A DNA stretch of 64,000 bases from Synechocystis sp. PCC 7509 (GCF_000332075.2 NZ_KI966369.1:18888-82887), one strand, 5' to 3'. Shown: positions 1 to 11,112, numbered from the stretch's first letter. The notes: a model not told the origin generated them from the letters alone. Made by a program: numbers and translations.

Positions 1-436
1 TTAGCACCCGATTTCAATTACTGTACCGTATTTGCTGTCTTGTTTCTTAAATCCCTTGCCAGTAAACCTTTCAAGACTTAACGGGAAAAGTCAGAACTTG
101 GTATGAGCCGTTGACTTGGTGGGGAAGACAATGGACTTTTTAGTTAGGGGAGATATAATATAGTTGATTTTAGGGGCAAGATAGGCTGAGAGTATTGCTG
201 CATAAGCTTTTTACCATCGCTTTTAAATAAATAATTCCAGCTTTGTTTGCTTGTTATTAAAGAAGGCTGTAACGAAAGAATAAGAGTTTTAGTCCTGTCA
301 TCGGCATACTACAAACCTCGTTCTTAGGTAAATTTGTACTATTTTGCCCCTCATGACACGTTCGCTAGCTTTACCCCTCCTACTCACCCTTTGCAATCTT
401 TCGCCCTGTACTTAGGAGACTTTTATACACAACAAA
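1..436. other. Intergenic, no gene recognised
   Basis: This stretch lies downstream of the minus-strand STAND ATPase gene. I see no open frame with a believable product and no RNA-like structure. The only long frame here (from 334) overlaps the antisense of the STAND gene and is low-complexity. Confidence 0.5.
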
Positions 437-3121
437 TTACTTTCCGTCGGGAGCAGGGCCAGGGGGTTGCGCGTGCATTTCCTCGCCTTTCCTTAAAGCG
501 TAGTCCATTACACGCGCACGCCCTATGTCCCTGCCTTGTGCGCGGACTTCATCGAGTGCTGTCTCTACTGTGGAATGCACTTCGTCTACAGCTATAGCGT
601 GCTGGGAGCGATTTGAGGCATAGGTGTATAGCCAAACGCTGCCCACTTTCTCCAGCAAGGTATCTGCTGCCCCGTACAGACGTTCGGCGCGCTCAAAATC
701 GCCAAGCTGTTGGGCAAGAGCCGCTAACTCTTCGAGATAGTAGCCGAGGCTGGCTTCATCTCCAGCTTTATCCGAAAGCACTAACCCTTCTTCGACGAGT
801 GCCGTCGCTTCGGTCAGCTTGCCTTCTGTCCGCTTACTCAGCGCCAAGTTATAAAGGGACAACAGGAGAGGAAGGGTATCGTTTACGATCCGGGACACCC
901 GCAGAGCTTCTCCAAAGAAGTGAGCCGCCTGGCTGCGATCGCTTTGGCCGAGAGGAATCATGCCGCGAAAGTTGAGCATTATGGCGAGAAACCAGTTGTC
1001 GCCTAGCTCTCGGTAGAGGGTTAGGCTTTCCTCAAGCAACGTCTCGGCTGCGGCGTAGTCGCCGCGTAACATTGCTAGACGGCCGAGCATTCCAGTAGCT
1101 TTGGCAATCCCAGGCTTATCTCCCACTTCCCGGTACAGAGGTAAGCTCTGCTCGAACAGAACCTTTGCCCGATCCTCATCCCCACGAACCTCGACTTGCA
1201 TAGCGAGTCCGCTCAGTACCCGCGCCCGTGGGTAAGGTGGAAGAGAGCCACTCTTGGTCAGCATTTCCTCGAACCAGCGGACACCCTCATTAATGTGTCG
1301 CTTCAACCACCAGAACATCCATAGGCCCCAGCCGAGACGCGCCGCCAACGCAATCTGGTCTTGGCTCAAAAAACGCGTGAGTGCGGCTCTTAGATTGTCG
1401 TTTTCAGTCTCAAGGCGCTCTAACCAAGCTAGTTGGTTAGGACTTTTCAGTTCCGGCTCCGCAGCCTCTGCAAGCACCAGATAATAATCGGCGTGACGGT
1501 CGCAGGTTGCCTGCCATACGGCACTACTTTGCAAGCGTTCCAGAGCATATTCTCGTATGGTTTCTAGCATTCCAAAGCGCGGCTCACCGTCCCGCCCTTC
1601 CTGTCGCACCAGACTATGATCCAGAAGTGAACTCAGCGCCTCGATACTCGTTAGAACCTGATTTGATTCTGCTGAGGAACCACCATCAAGACAACAGATG
1701 GTTTCCACTGCTTGCAGGTCGAAGCCCCCCGAAAACACGCCCAACTGGGCAAAAAGCGCCTGCTCGTCTTTACCTAGCAGGTCATAACTCCAGGCAATGG
1801 TATTTCTCAAGGTCTGCTGTCGCTCTGGTAGGTCTCGCGCTCCTCCCGTCAGAAATCCGAGACTGCTTTCGAGCCTCGTGAGTAAAGCCTGGGGCGACAG
1901 GAGCCTTACCCTCGCAGCAGCAAGTTCTATAACGAGTGGCAGACCGTCCAGCCTGCGACATATCTCGGTGACATCACGAGCGTTCTCTTGCTTGAGTGCG
2001 AAGTCTGGATTCGCAGCCTGCGCCCGTTCTACAAATAGTCGCACTGCCTCGTATTGCCCCAAGCTCTCAACTTCCGGTTCGGCTTCCGGCTCCGGCAAAG
2101 AAAGGGGGGGAACAGTGAACACGTACTCGCCACTGAGCCTGAGCATCGTCCGGCTCGTCACGATTACCTGGATGCCCGGCGCAGCGCCCAGCAATTCAGC
2201 TATTAGCGGAGACGCTGCGGTTACTTGCTCAAAGTTATCAAGTATCAGCAAGAGACGCTTATTATGCAAGTAGGATTTCAAATCCTCTAAGGGTGGTTGG
2301 CTGCCAGACTCCAGCAATCCGAGAGCTTTTGCAACCCTGGATGCCACGAGTTCGGGATCTGTGATGGCAGCGAGCGCCACAAAGCGCACGCCGTTCTCAA
2401 AACTCGAACCGAGTTTTGCCCCAACTGCTAGCGCGAGTCTACTCTTGCCGATTCCGCCTGGACCCGTAAGGGTGACGAGACGCACCCCAGTACGGTGCAG
2501 CAGCGCAGTGACTGCCTCGATCTCCTGCTCACGACCTACCAAAGGCGTGGGCGGCGTGGGTAGTGTCCCCTGCCCAATCTGCGAGGCTCTTTCGGGTACG
2601 CTCTGTTGAACACTGGCTGTCTGGAAGTGTTCCGTCAGCAGCAGGGCTAGGTCATTCTCGACCAAGCTTCGCAGTTCGGTGGGGGTGGAGAATGCCTTAT
2701 AGGAAACACGGTCGTCCTCTCGAATATGAGCCAGCATTGCTGCCAGACGGGGTTCGCGATCGGGTGCTGGCGACTTGACGTAGATGAGCTTCGGTAAAAT
2801 TCCTGAAAGTAGATATTCGTCCTCAAGACCTGATGTCTTTTCATCCGGTGCTACCCACCCGTAGCTCTGCCAGTAGATACCTACAAAAACGTGGCTTTGG
2901 GCTAAGTAAGCGCGGTAAAGTTTGCGCGGCGGGTGAGGTCTGGCACCCAACTCGAACATTACCGGCGCAAGCCTAAGATGGGCGATTCCGTCGCGTACCG
3001 AGCCGCGCTCGATCGCCAACTCGCCAAGCGTTGAACTTACAAAGACCCGCAACCGTTGATCGGGTGTAAGGATAAGGCGGGCTGTGGGCGGCGTGTCTGC
3101 GGTTGTCAAAAGGTCACTCAT
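437..3121 (-). CDS. DUF4062 / NB-ARC / TPR STAND ATPase
   Basis: An 894-residue signal-transduction ATPase. Residues about 23-115 match the DUF4062 pattern (RVFVSST near 25, then GIYWQSYGW near 81), a Rossmann-like module common at the N-terminus of bacterial STAND proteins. The NB-ARC P-loop GPGGIGKS is at about 220-227, followed by a Walker B-like LLLILDN and a TSR sensor motif. The C-terminal 300 residues are helical TPR-like repeats with recurring A..LFE.SL..YRE.GD patterns. The start has an AAGG box about 8 bases upstream. Family knowledge suggests ligand-triggered oligomerisation through NB-ARC, with the TPRs as sensor. The role (regulator or anti-phage sensor) is not fixed by sequence. 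It is the last gene of a minus-strand run that also holds the WD40 STAND gene. Confidence 0.85.
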   Translation of the reverse strand: MSDLLTTADTPPTARLILTPDQRLRVFVSSTLGELAIERGSVRDGIAHLRLAPVMFELGARPHPPRKLYRAYLAQSHVFVGIYWQSYGWVAPDEKTSGLEDEYLLSGILPKLIYVKSPAPDREPRLAAMLAHIREDDRVSYKAFSTPTELRSLVENDLALLLTEHFQTASVQQSVPERASQIGQGTLPTPPTPLVGREQEIEAVTALLHRTGVRLVTLTGPGGIGKSRLALAVGAKLGSSFENGVRFVALAAITDPELVASRVAKALGLLESGSQPPLEDLKSYLHNKRLLLILDNFEQVTAASPLIAELLGAAPGIQVIVTSRTMLRLSGEYVFTVPPLSLPEPEAEPEVESLGQYEAVRLFVERAQAANPDFALKQENARDVTEICRRLDGLPLVIELAAARVRLLSPQALLTRLESSLGFLTGGARDLPERQQTLRNTIAWSYDLLGKDEQALFAQLGVFSGGFDLQAVETICCLDGGSSAESNQVLTSIEALSSLLDHSLVRQEGRDGEPRFGMLETIREYALERLQSSAVWQATCDRHADYYLVLAEAAEPELKSPNQLAWLERLETENDNLRAALTRFLSQDQIALAARLGWGLWMFWWLKRHINEGVRWFEEMLTKSGSLPPYPRARVLSGLAMQVEVRGDEDRAKVLFEQSLPLYREVGDKPGIAKATGMLGRLAMLRGDYAAAETLLEESLTLYRELGDNWFLAIMLNFRGMIPLGQSDRSQAAHFFGEALRVSRIVNDTLPLLLSLYNLALSKRTEGKLTEATALVEEGLVLSDKAGDEASLGYYLEELAALAQQLGDFERAERLYGAADTLLEKVGSVWLYTYASNRSQHAIAVDEVHSTVETALDEVRAQGRDIGRARVMDYALRKGEEMHAQPPGPAPDGK

Positions 3122-3153
3122 GCTTTACCTTAAAAAACACTGTAGGGTCGAGT

Positions 3154-3453
3154 CTAAACGCTGCAACATACACCCAACTGGGTCACATTGCGTGCGTCTA
3201 TAGCTAAGTCTGTATGTCCATGCTTCTCGCGGACGAGATTCACTAGCCGAGCGATATCTGCGCTCTTAGTCACCTCTGCCTCCGCAGTCAATGTTTCCTT
3301 GCTCAGTACCTTGGCAGCAGATGCCAGGGTTTCTGCATTACATCCCGTCACCACAACTTTTGCGCCCTCGCTTTCAAACGCTTGAGCAGTTGCCAATCCG
3401 ATACCGCTACTCTTATCAGTGATGATGACAACTTTATCAATGAAGTGATTCAT
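3154..3453 (-). pseudogene. N-terminal fragment of a short-chain dehydrogenase
   Basis: 99 residues matching only the first third of a classical SDR (normally about 250 residues). It has the first beta strand, a degraded cofactor loop TDKSSGIG in place of TGxxxGIG, and DARN where NNAG is expected. It stops before the catalytic Ser-Tyr-Lys region. The damaged nucleotide loop and missing active site make it a relic. It lies 32 bases upstream of the DUF4062 STAND gene on the same strand. Confidence 0.7.
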
Positions 3454-3501
3454 TTTGTAACTCCCGTCTTGTTTGATTTGATGGTGTGGTAAGTGAAGTT
3501 C

Positions 3502-3654
3502 TTAACAGCAAGCAGTGGCAATCAGCAAAGTCGAGTCTTGTGAGGTTGCTGATTGGATAGTCGAGCTTGGTGGAACATTGCTCGATCTAGGATTGGAAAT
3601 CGCGATCGCCAGTAAAGTGGTTGTCAATGCGGCTTGTGGTAATGCAATATTCAT
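3502..3654 (-). CDS. Small 50-residue Ser/Thr-rich peptide ending in Cys-Cys
   Basis: A short frame of 50 codons starting MNIALPQAAL and ending ATACC. An upstream GAAGAG about 8 bases before the ATG could be a ribosome site. The second half is rich in Ser and Thr (SSTIQSATSQDSTLL) and the last two residues are cysteines. I do not recognise a family. Composition is compatible with a ribosomal-peptide precursor, but no modifying enzyme (LanM, YcaO, radical SAM) is visible nearby, so it could equally be a chance frame. It ends 48 bases before the SDR fragment on the same strand. Confidence 0.3.
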   Translation of the reverse strand: MNIALPQAALTTTLLAIAISNPRSSNVPPSSTIQSATSQDSTLLIATACC

Positions 3655-3871
3655 TTATTTTCTCTTCGGTATGAGGAGTTAATGAAGTCGTTAATGCGAT
3701 CGTAGTTCATTGATTCTTAAACTTTGAGTTTTGTTTCACGGGTTGCTTCAATTAGTGGTTAGTAATAAAAAATCCGTCTGTTTCGATATGAACTTAGTCT
3801 GCAAAACTTCTGCAAATTACACCACGCAAGATCCGCCAGTTAAGCCCCAACTTAAGCCCATCACTTCAACG
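3655..3871. other. Intergenic between the WD40 STAND gene and the small peptide frame
   Basis: About 215 bases between the stop of the WD40 gene and the 50-codon frame. No gene or clear hairpin was recognised. Confidence 0.4.
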
Positions 3872-6800
3872 CTAGACTGCACCTAATGTTTTCAGGGTGG
3901 CTTTTTGAGCAACGGTCAATCCGGTTGAGCCTTGAATATTCATGCCTTCATAGAGACGATCTACTGTTAAAGTTCTCGTGCAGCATCCGGTCTTGACGTT
4001 CCATTGTTTAATTGTGCGATCGTCACTGCCACTCAAGAGAATTTCACCGTTGGAGCTAAAAACTAACGAAGTTACCCAACTTTTATGCTCGTGCAATATC
4101 CCAAAGCATTGCCCCGTTTGCAGATTCCATAATCGAATTGTGCGATCGTCACTGCCACTTGCTAAGGTTTGCCCATCGGGACTAACGGCAAGGGTATATA
4201 TTCCTCTCGTATGACCTTGTAAAACCCGCAAACATTCCCCAGTTTGCAGATCCCAAAGCCGGATGGTGAGGTCTAAACTACCGCTTGCTAACTGTTGACC
4301 TCGATCTGACGCAGAATTAATATCATTGCCATAAAATGCCAACGCGTGAATACCGCCCGTGTGACCCTCAAATATCCGTAAACACTCCCCAGTTTGCAGA
4401 TTCCAAAGGCGAATAGTGCGATCGAAACTACCGCTTGCTAACCTCTGACCATTCATGTCAAAAGTAATCGCCCGAACTCCGTTTTGATGTCCGCGCAACT
4501 CCTGCAAACACTGATGAGTTTGTATATCCCATAGTCGTACTGTGCGATCGTAACTACTACTTGCCAGAGTTTGACCTTTTGGATTGAAAATTGCTGCCCA
4601 TACGGGCGCGTCATGACCTGACCACTGATTGAGGTGTCCTGTAAGCACATCCCATACGAAAATTGAGCCATCTTGTCCATTGGTTGCCACGGTTTGACCA
4701 TCGGGGCTAAAACTTAAAGACGAAATTGCCATAGTTGCGATGTGAAAGGTTTTGGCAGGACGAAGCGGCGGGAGATCGCCATCTAACGGCAAATGCCACA
4801 GATAAATAGTTTCATCCTGACCTCTACTAGCAAGGGTGCGATCGTCAGGACTCAGGCTAAGAGCGCGAATGCCACTGGTACATCCGCGCAGGGTCTTGAG
4901 GCTTTGCCCGTCTAAATTCCACAGCCGAACTGCTTGATCTTGACCTGCACTAACCAATAATTGACCATCGGCACTAATTGCCAGAGCAAAAATATCTAGA
5001 GTATGACCCTCGATAACATTAATCGAGTTTCCGTCTTTGACATCCCAAAGACGCAGGGTGCAATCATCACTCCCACTCGCCAAAATGCCACCCTCTGGGC
5101 TAAATGCAATGCTCCAAACCCAATTGGTGTGTCCATGCAGTACCCTAACATTAGGCTTGCTATCAAAATGTGACGAACTGGCTTTAAAGTTAGGTAGTCC
5201 GCTCCACAATCGCACCGATCGATCGTGACTGCCACTAGCAAGTAGTTGACCGTCCGGGCTGTACCGCACACACCGAACTGCATCAGTATGTCCTCGCAAT
5301 ACCTCTAGGCACTTCCCATCAAGTACATTCCAAATCCGAATAGAGGTATCCTTGCTACCACTAGCTAAGGTTTGATTGTTGGGTGAAAAGTGAACTGAGT
5401 AAACGCTGTTCGTATGCCCTGCCATGACTTGAAGACATTGCCCCTGCAAATTCCATATCCGTACCGTGCGATCGTCACTACCACTCGCTATCCGTTGACC
5501 ATCGGGACTAAAAGCAACCGACCATACACAGCCGCTATGCCCCGTTAAAATCTGCGAACATTCACCGCTTGTCACATCCCATAATCGGATTGAAGCATCC
5601 ACCCCACTGCTGACTAGCGTTTTGCCGTCGGGACTAAAGACAACCGACCATACCCAGCCTGTATGTCCTTCCAAGGTGGCAAGTAGTTGAGTTGCGGCAA
5701 TATTCCAGAGATAGATCCTGCCGCTCGAATCGCCAACGGCAACGATTTGATTGTCTGGGCTGATATCGAGGGAGGTAGCGATTTCTAAGGTTTCTGAAAA
5801 GATGGACTTAGATAAGTCGGCGTTCTGAAAATTGACTCCTGCTAAATTGACCTGTCGCAAGTCGGCTTGTACCACTAGCTCAGAAAAGTCTGAGTTACAC
5901 AAATCGACATCAAGCTGTACTAAAAGATTAATCAGATTGCCTGCGGCGTATCCTGGTTGCTGTCGCTGCTGGGTTAATAGCTGCCTTACTCTGGCTTCGA
6001 CCTCTGATACACTGCCAAATCGAGCGACAAGCTTTTTAAGTGCAGGTTGTACGAGCATCCGCAATTGAATCTCTTGCACGTAATCTTTTGCCTGCACTCG
6101 ACTTAAGGGATGGCTTCGCAGTAAGTCAATTTGAGAAGTCTCAAATTCCTGGCAAACTTGCCCAATGAATCGTTCTGTAACGTATTCCATGACAACGGGT
6201 TGCAAGAAAAATAAGCCATCTGTTTTTTCGATTAGCGATCGCCTAATTAGCAAATTAATCAAGTTAGGTATGCTTTGCCCAGAGTTAAAATCGACAGTAT
6301 TGTCACGAATTTCTGCAATCGAGACTGGCTCTCGATAAATTGCCAACCAGAATAATGTTTTTTGTTCGGCTACCGATAGGCGCTCAAACTGACGCTCAAG
6401 CAAATCGCGGATATCTTCAAAAACAAAAATTCCCTGAGCAATATAGGGTAAAACCTCTGCAATACTGCCATTAAAAAGCTCCTGGGTTGTGGCTGCTACC
6501 ATTTTTAGCGCCAAGGGATTACCGCCATAATGACCGATTAAGGACTTCCATTCGGTTTCTGAACCCGTAAATGCTCCCTTTTGGTGAAAAATGGCGTGTC
6601 CGTCATCAGGGGTAAGTCCACTTAGAGGTAGAAGTCGCACTACACCGCGATCGCCTTCCATTAGCCCTATTTCGCTGGGTTTTTCTCGACTGGTGATTAA
6701 CAAACAGCTTTTGTGGGCAGTGTCTCCAACGGTTCGCAGCAATTGTCCATAATTTTCATAGCCTGACAGCCAATGTCCGACTTGTTTGCTATGCAAAATA

Positions 6801-7504
6801 GTTTCAGCGTTATCGAGTATTAACAGACATCGACGCGATCGCAGATAATCCATTAATTTAGAAAACTTTTCATTGAGCGTAGTAGGAATGACAGGATCTT
6901 CGCCGTAGATTGGCATGAGAAACTTCAACAGGCTTGATAGAAGTTCTTCTAACGGTGGCGCATTAGCAAGACTTCGCCACACAATAATCTCAAATTCTGC
7001 CTGCATCTGGAGTGCAGCTTTTACGGCGATCGCACTTTTCCCAATGCCCCCGATCCCCAATAACCCAACAACGCGACACTGCTCAGATACAATCCACTGC
7101 CATAGTTGTGCTAGTTCTGTGTCACGTCCATAAAATATCGATGTATCTACCGCATTATCCCAATCCTGTTGCGGATCTACCTGTCTGTTTGGCGATTCTT
7201 CATTGGACGCAATGGAGGTAAAGTCTGCTTTTGTTAATTCCAGCCCAAATGCCCGAAAAAGATATTCTAATGACTGGCGATCTACTCTTAATTCACGCTT
7301 GAGCAAACGATGGAGAGTATTAAGAGATAGTCCAGTGCGATCGCTCAAATCTTCCTGTGTAAAATGCTTTCCCCAAGTTTCATCATTTTCCGCCTGCTGT
7401 TTTGCTGCCTGAAATCGCTGCCATCCTAGAGGCGATAGGATAATTCCTCGTGATCGCCCAGAGGCAGAATTACCTTGCCTAAATTTAGACAGATTGGAAT
7501 TCAT
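3872..7504 (-). CDS. HTH / NB-ARC / 14-blade WD40 STAND protein
   Basis: A protein of about 1210 residues. Order: an N-terminal HTH region ([19 protein letters not shown]), an NB-ARC ATPase with P-loop GIGGIGKS and Walker B-like LLILDNAE, a winged-helix region, a short pentapeptide-like stretch ([19 protein letters not shown]), then fourteen WD40 blades ending in motifs such as IRLWD, VRIWN, IRLWN and IKQWN. Fourteen blades would make two seven-bladed propellers. I chose the ATG at 7504, preceded by GGGA, over a TTG 33 bases upstream that has no ribosome site. Cyanobacteria carry many such NB-ARC-WD40 proteins. The propellers probably sense a ligand and NB-ARC acts as switch. No enzymatic effector is visible; DNA binding by the HTH is the likely output. 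Confidence 0.85.
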   Translation of the reverse strand: MNSNLSKFRQGNSASGRSRGIILSPLGWQRFQAAKQQAENDETWGKHFTQEDLSDRTGLSLNTLHRLLKRELRVDRQSLEYLFRAFGLELTKADFTSIASNEESPNRQVDPQQDWDNAVDTSIFYGRDTELAQLWQWIVSEQCRVVGLLGIGGIGKSAIAVKAALQMQAEFEIIVWRSLANAPPLEELLSSLLKFLMPIYGEDPVIPTTLNEKFSKLMDYLRSRRCLLILDNAETILHSKQVGHWLSGYENYGQLLRTVGDTAHKSCLLITSREKPSEIGLMEGDRGVVRLLPLSGLTPDDGHAIFHQKGAFTGSETEWKSLIGHYGGNPLALKMVAATTQELFNGSIAEVLPYIAQGIFVFEDIRDLLERQFERLSVAEQKTLFWLAIYREPVSIAEIRDNTVDFNSGQSIPNLINLLIRRSLIEKTDGLFFLQPVVMEYVTERFIGQVCQEFETSQIDLLRSHPLSRVQAKDYVQEIQLRMLVQPALKKLVARFGSVSEVEARVRQLLTQQRQQPGYAAGNLINLLVQLDVDLCNSDFSELVVQADLRQVNLAGVNFQNADLSKSIFSETLEIATSLDISPDNQIVAVGDSSGRIYLWNIAATQLLATLEGHTGWVWSVVFSPDGKTLVSSGVDASIRLWDVTSGECSQILTGHSGCVWSVAFSPDGQRIASGSDDRTVRIWNLQGQCLQVMAGHTNSVYSVHFSPNNQTLASGSKDTSIRIWNVLDGKCLEVLRGHTDAVRCVRYSPDGQLLASGSHDRSVRLWSGLPNFKASSSHFDSKPNVRVLHGHTNWVWSIAFSPEGGILASGSDDCTLRLWDVKDGNSINVIEGHTLDIFALAISADGQLLVSAGQDQAVRLWNLDGQSLKTLRGCTSGIRALSLSPDDRTLASRGQDETIYLWHLPLDGDLPPLRPAKTFHIATMAISSLSFSPDGQTVATNGQDGSIFVWDVLTGHLNQWSGHDAPVWAAIFNPKGQTLASSSYDRTVRLWDIQTHQCLQELRGHQNGVRAITFDMNGQRLASGSFDRTIRLWNLQTGECLRIFEGHTGGIHALAFYGNDINSASDRGQQLASGSLDLTIRLWDLQTGECLRVLQGHTRGIYTLAVSPDGQTLASGSDDRTIRLWNLQTGQCFGILHEHKSWVTSLVFSSNGEILLSGSDDRTIKQWNVKTGCCTRTLTVDRLYEGMNIQGSTGLTVAQKATLKTLGAV

Positions 7505-7829
7505 TAGTAAGTTCCCAATAATAGGAAACGCGCTCAAGCTAAGGAGATCGGAGTAATTACTCTCTTTGCAGATCGACTAGCAGATCGTTTTCCTCACTAC
7601 TAGAGATCATAGCGGTTAACCAATTTCATCCCACTGGCGATCGCTACATTCCTCAAAGATATGTCTATAGGCATAAAACCATTAACTTGCGTCTTAACTC
7701 AAAGGACTTGAGTGTTTTAAATCGAGCGCAAGTTGAAGAATGAAGACAACCGATTTAGAGCTAGGTAAATTACCTTTGAGCGCGATCGCCACAACAATCA
7801 ATCAAAAAAACATCCAGGGAGGATGATTT

Positions 7830-8300
7830 ATGGAAATTATGACAAAAGGCATTGCTGTTCCAGCAGGCGTTGGTAAAGCGCTCGAAGTGCTGCCAGGAGA
7901 AACAGTGATTTTTAAAGCAGTCAGCGCAGATACAGACGGTGCCTATACTTTAATCGAAGTTACTGACGAGCCGCAAGCGGGACCGCCTCTGCATTTACAT
8001 CGGCGCGAAGACGAAGCATTTTATATTCTGGAGGGAACTTTTGCTTTTCAGATTGGGGATCGCACTATGACGGCAACAGCAGGCTGGTTTATGACCGCTC
8101 CCAAAGGTGTCCCGCATTCTTACAAAAATATCGGTACTACGCCTGCAAGGATGCTTACTCTCTTTGTTCCCGCAGGCATTGAAAACTTCTTCGAGGATCT
8201 GTCTAAGCTGACCGCCGCAGGCACATTGGACATTGATAACATCGTTGCCGTCTCAAAGAAACAGGGAATAGAGTTAGTGTCCCCAACACTTCAACATTAA
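7830..8300 (+). CDS. Cupin-domain protein
   Basis: 156 residues forming one double-stranded beta-helix cupin. Motif 1 is seen as PPLHLHRREDEAFYILEG, giving His-x-His and Glu metal ligands, and motif 2 as APKGVPHSYKN with the last His ligand. A strong AGGGAGGA ribosome site lies about 8 bases before the ATG. It is followed 51 bases later by a second cupin and then by a GMC oxidoreductase on the same strand. The substrate is unknown; related stand-alone cupins are small dioxygenases, isomerases or sugar-binding proteins. Confidence 0.85.
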   Translation: MEIMTKGIAVPAGVGKALEVLPGETVIFKAVSADTDGAYTLIEVTDEPQAGPPLHLHRREDEAFYILEGTFAFQIGDRTMTATAGWFMTAPKGVPHSYKNIGTTPARMLTLFVPAGIENFFEDLSKLTAAGTLDIDNIVAVSKKQGIELVSPTLQH

Positions 8301-8351
8301 TCTGTTTTGGAAACTGTAATAAATAACTCCTTCATTAATAGGAGGAATCTA

Positions 8352-8816
8352 ATGACTCAATCTTTTTGGCTGTTTAATACTCATTTGCGTATCGTTGCCG
8401 ATCGCACTACTACCGCAGGCCAGTACGATCTGATCGAAGGCTACTTTTCTCCTGGCACACAGACACCTCTCCACCGCCACACTCACTACTCCGAACAATT
8501 GTACGTGCTGGAAGGGGAACTTACAGCTTGGGCTGGTGAAAACAAGGCGGTGCTAACTGCTGGCGACCAATTGATGATTCCTGCTGGTATCCCCCACACG
8601 CTCGCCGTGTTAAGCGATCGCCCAGTTCGCGCGTTGGTCGTTGCTGCACCAAGCGGCTTTGCTCGACTAATTACAGCAGTCGGTACGCAGAACAATACAG
8701 AAATGACTGATATGGCACTGTTTGAGCGCATCTCCACTGAGATTGGCGACGAAATTCTGGGTCCGCCCGGAGCGTTACCCTCAACACATACTGTAATAAC
8801 ACAGCAATTCTCCTAG
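8352..8816 (+). CDS. Second cupin-domain protein
   Basis: About 154 residues from the ATG at 8352, which has GGAGG six bases upstream; a TTG frame start at 8307 lacks this support. Cupin motif 1 is TPLHRHTHYSEQLYVLEGEL and motif 2 is IPAGIPHTLAVLSD, so the metal-binding histidines and glutamate are present. The C-terminal part (ALFERISTEIGDEILGPPG) is a typical extension of this cupin group. It is probably cotranscribed with the preceding cupin. Function beyond a small-molecule cupin enzyme or binder is not known. Confidence 0.85.
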   Translation: MTQSFWLFNTHLRIVADRTTTAGQYDLIEGYFSPGTQTPLHRHTHYSEQLYVLEGELTAWAGENKAVLTAGDQLMIPAGIPHTLAVLSDRPVRALVVAAPSGFARLITAVGTQNNTEMTDMALFERISTEIGDEILGPPGALPSTHTVITQQFS

Positions 8817-8975
8817 TCCAGGACAAAACATAACTTTTTAACTTTGTCTTAATCGAATCGCTGCAAATACTTTGAGCGCGTAACTAAATGGTGCTTTAGC
8901 GATCGCTTTTTAATCCATGCTCATTCATTCTTGACAACCTTTATCTATTGAAAACAAAAAAGAAGGATATATCGT

Positions 8976-10526
8976 ATGACTCACTATGACTACATTATCA
9001 TTGGTGCAGGTTCGGCAGGCTGTGTGCTTGCCAACCGTTTGACAGAAGACAGTAAAACAACAGTGTTATTACTCGAAGCGGGCAACCCAGATACGAAACC
9101 AGAAATCCAAAGCCCGTCAGCAGTCTTGAGCTTGCTAGGCTCTGAGGTGGATTGGGGCTACTTCTCCGAACCAGAACCGTACCTAAATAACCGCAAAATC
9201 TTCTGTTCTCGTGGCAAAGTTTTGGGTGGCAGCAGTTCGATTAATGCCATGATTTATATTCGAGGCAATCCTCGCGATTACGACCATTGGCAGGAATTAG
9301 GTAATCCTGGTTGGAGTTACCAGAATGTTTTGCCCTATTTCAAGAAATCTGAACACTCCTCACGAGGCGCATCCAAGTTTCACGGGACTGATGGAGAATT
9401 AAGTGTAACCGACTCGATTGCGCCTACTGCCATTTCTCAACGATATATAGATGCAGCAATGGCATTGGGCTATAACTACAACCCTGATTTCAACGGGGTG
9501 CAGCAGTTAGGAGTAGGACGCTATCAATACACTATTAAAGATGGTAAACGGCACAGCACGGCGGCTGCCTTCTTAGTGCCTATTCTCCAGCGTCCCAACT
9601 TGACAATAACAACTGGAGCATTGGTCACTCGACTGTTATTTGAGGGTACTCGCACCGTTGGGGTGGAATATTTACACGAGGGTACGCTGCACCAGAACCG
9701 GGTCAATCGCGAAGTAATTTTAAGTGCGGGTGCGTTTGATTCGCCCAAGCTGCTGATGCTGTCTGGCATTGGGTCTGCACAACCTTTGCAAGCAATGGGA
9801 ATTTCTGTTGTGGTCGATCTGCCGGGTGTCGGTCAAAACCTGCAAGACCACCTGCTTCTTTCTGTGGTGTATCAGGCAACTCAGGAGCTACACTTTGCCA
9901 GCACAAGTAGTATGGGAGAAGCTGGATTATTCTTACATAGCCAGAGCGATTCGGAGGTTGCACCCGATTTACAGTTTTTCTTTGCACCCGTCCAGTTATT
10001 ATCACCGGGCTATACTCCTGCTGATTTTGGGTTCTCAGGTGCAATCTCTGTGACCGACCTGCAAAACGTCGGCAGTGTGAGTTTGCGTTCGCCCGATCCC
10101 AAAGATGCACCAATGATTCGGATGAACTATCTGCAAAGTCAAGCCGATGTGCAAAAGTCAGTGGCTGCGATTAAATTAACGCGCCAAGTGTTCCAAAACA
10201 GTGCCTTTGATGAGTTTCGCGGTGCAGAAATTGCTCCAGGTGCCGACGTGATTAGTGATGAAGCACTTGTTGCTTACATCCGAGACACTGGCAGCACGGT
10301 GTGGCATCCGGTCGGCACTTGCAAAATGGGTACTGACCCAATGGCAGTAGTAGACCCCGAATTACGGGTACATGGGATCGAGGGGTTGCGTGTCGTCGAT
10401 GCCTCTATCATGCCAACTATCACCACAGGAAATACAAACGCACCTACCATTGCGATCGCTGAAAAAGCCGCCGATTTAATTAAAGCTGCATATTACTTAC
10501 AGCAAAGACGGTTAGTGTTTGCATAG
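8976..10526 (+). CDS. GMC-family FAD-dependent oxidoreductase (choline/alcohol dehydrogenase-like)
   Basis: 516 residues, full length for the family. The FAD-binding GAGSAGC motif is at residues 10-16 and GMC signature 1 (GKVLGGSSSINAMIYIRG) is near residue 80. The active-site region WHPVGTCKMG lies near 442 and the C-terminal NTNAPTIAIAEKAADLI motif closes the FAD site. An AAGGA box precedes the ATG. Family members oxidise alcohols, choline or sugar alcohols with FAD; the substrate cannot be told from sequence. It follows two cupins on the same strand after a 159-base gap. Confidence 0.9.
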   Translation: MTHYDYIIIGAGSAGCVLANRLTEDSKTTVLLLEAGNPDTKPEIQSPSAVLSLLGSEVDWGYFSEPEPYLNNRKIFCSRGKVLGGSSSINAMIYIRGNPRDYDHWQELGNPGWSYQNVLPYFKKSEHSSRGASKFHGTDGELSVTDSIAPTAISQRYIDAAMALGYNYNPDFNGVQQLGVGRYQYTIKDGKRHSTAAAFLVPILQRPNLTITTGALVTRLLFEGTRTVGVEYLHEGTLHQNRVNREVILSAGAFDSPKLLMLSGIGSAQPLQAMGISVVVDLPGVGQNLQDHLLLSVVYQATQELHFASTSSMGEAGLFLHSQSDSEVAPDLQFFFAPVQLLSPGYTPADFGFSGAISVTDLQNVGSVSLRSPDPKDAPMIRMNYLQSQADVQKSVAAIKLTRQVFQNSAFDEFRGAEIAPGADVISDEALVAYIRDTGSTVWHPVGTCKMGTDPMAVVDPELRVHGIEGLRVVDASIMPTITTGNTNAPTIAIAEKAADLIKAAYYLQQRRLVFA

Positions 10527-10569
10527 ACTCTCTGCTGGAGATACTATAGCAACGACTACGTTCACTACA

Positions 10570-11112
10570 TCAGGGTAACGCTTTAAACTGGAACTGTCCG
10601 GTGAGGACTGCCGCCAACGCAAAGCGAAACACGATCGGCGACGAAGCATCGTTGAGCAGGCTTTCAGCTTCGACAAGGCTGACCAAAGATTTTGGCACGT
10701 TGACCCGCCGCACGATCGTCGTTGCGGAAACGGCATCAGGCAGTGAGACAATGCCACCCAAAAGAAAACCCAGTGCTAAAGTAAAACCGGGAACGATCGC
10801 GCTTGAGACCACTGCGATCACGCACGATGTTAAAATGACGATCAAAAAAGCAAACCCGATAATTAGTCCTCGCCATTTCCAGAATTCTTTCCACGAAACT
10901 TGCCACGCCGCTTCATAGAGCAAAGGTGGAAGGAAAATCAGGAAAACTAGCTCTGGGTGAATGGTGATATTTGAAAACGGAGCGACGAAACTCAGCGCGA
11001 GTCCGCCCAATACAAGGACAATCGGGTAAGCCAGACGCAGTTTATTGGCAATTACGAGCAATCCGAGAACGATCAAGATGAGAAAAATATATTGAATGAA
11101 AATGCTTTGCAT
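10570..11112 (-). pseudogene. Truncated NhaP-type Na+/H+ antiporter
   Basis: 180 residues equivalent to the first third of a CPA1 antiporter (normally 500-600). About five hydrophobic segments are seen, plus family motifs in altered form: FLPPLLYEAAW, GGIVSLPDAVSATTI, and EAESLLNDASSPIV where family members have EGESLxNDA. The frame ends just after FRFALAAVLTGQFQ, so most of the transmembrane core is missing and no continuation lies downstream. It is convergent with the GMC gene, 43 bases away. It is likely non-functional. Confidence 0.75.

Noticed and set aside
334-597. 87-residue plus-strand frame
   Set aside because: It is mostly the antisense of the STAND ATPase gene end.
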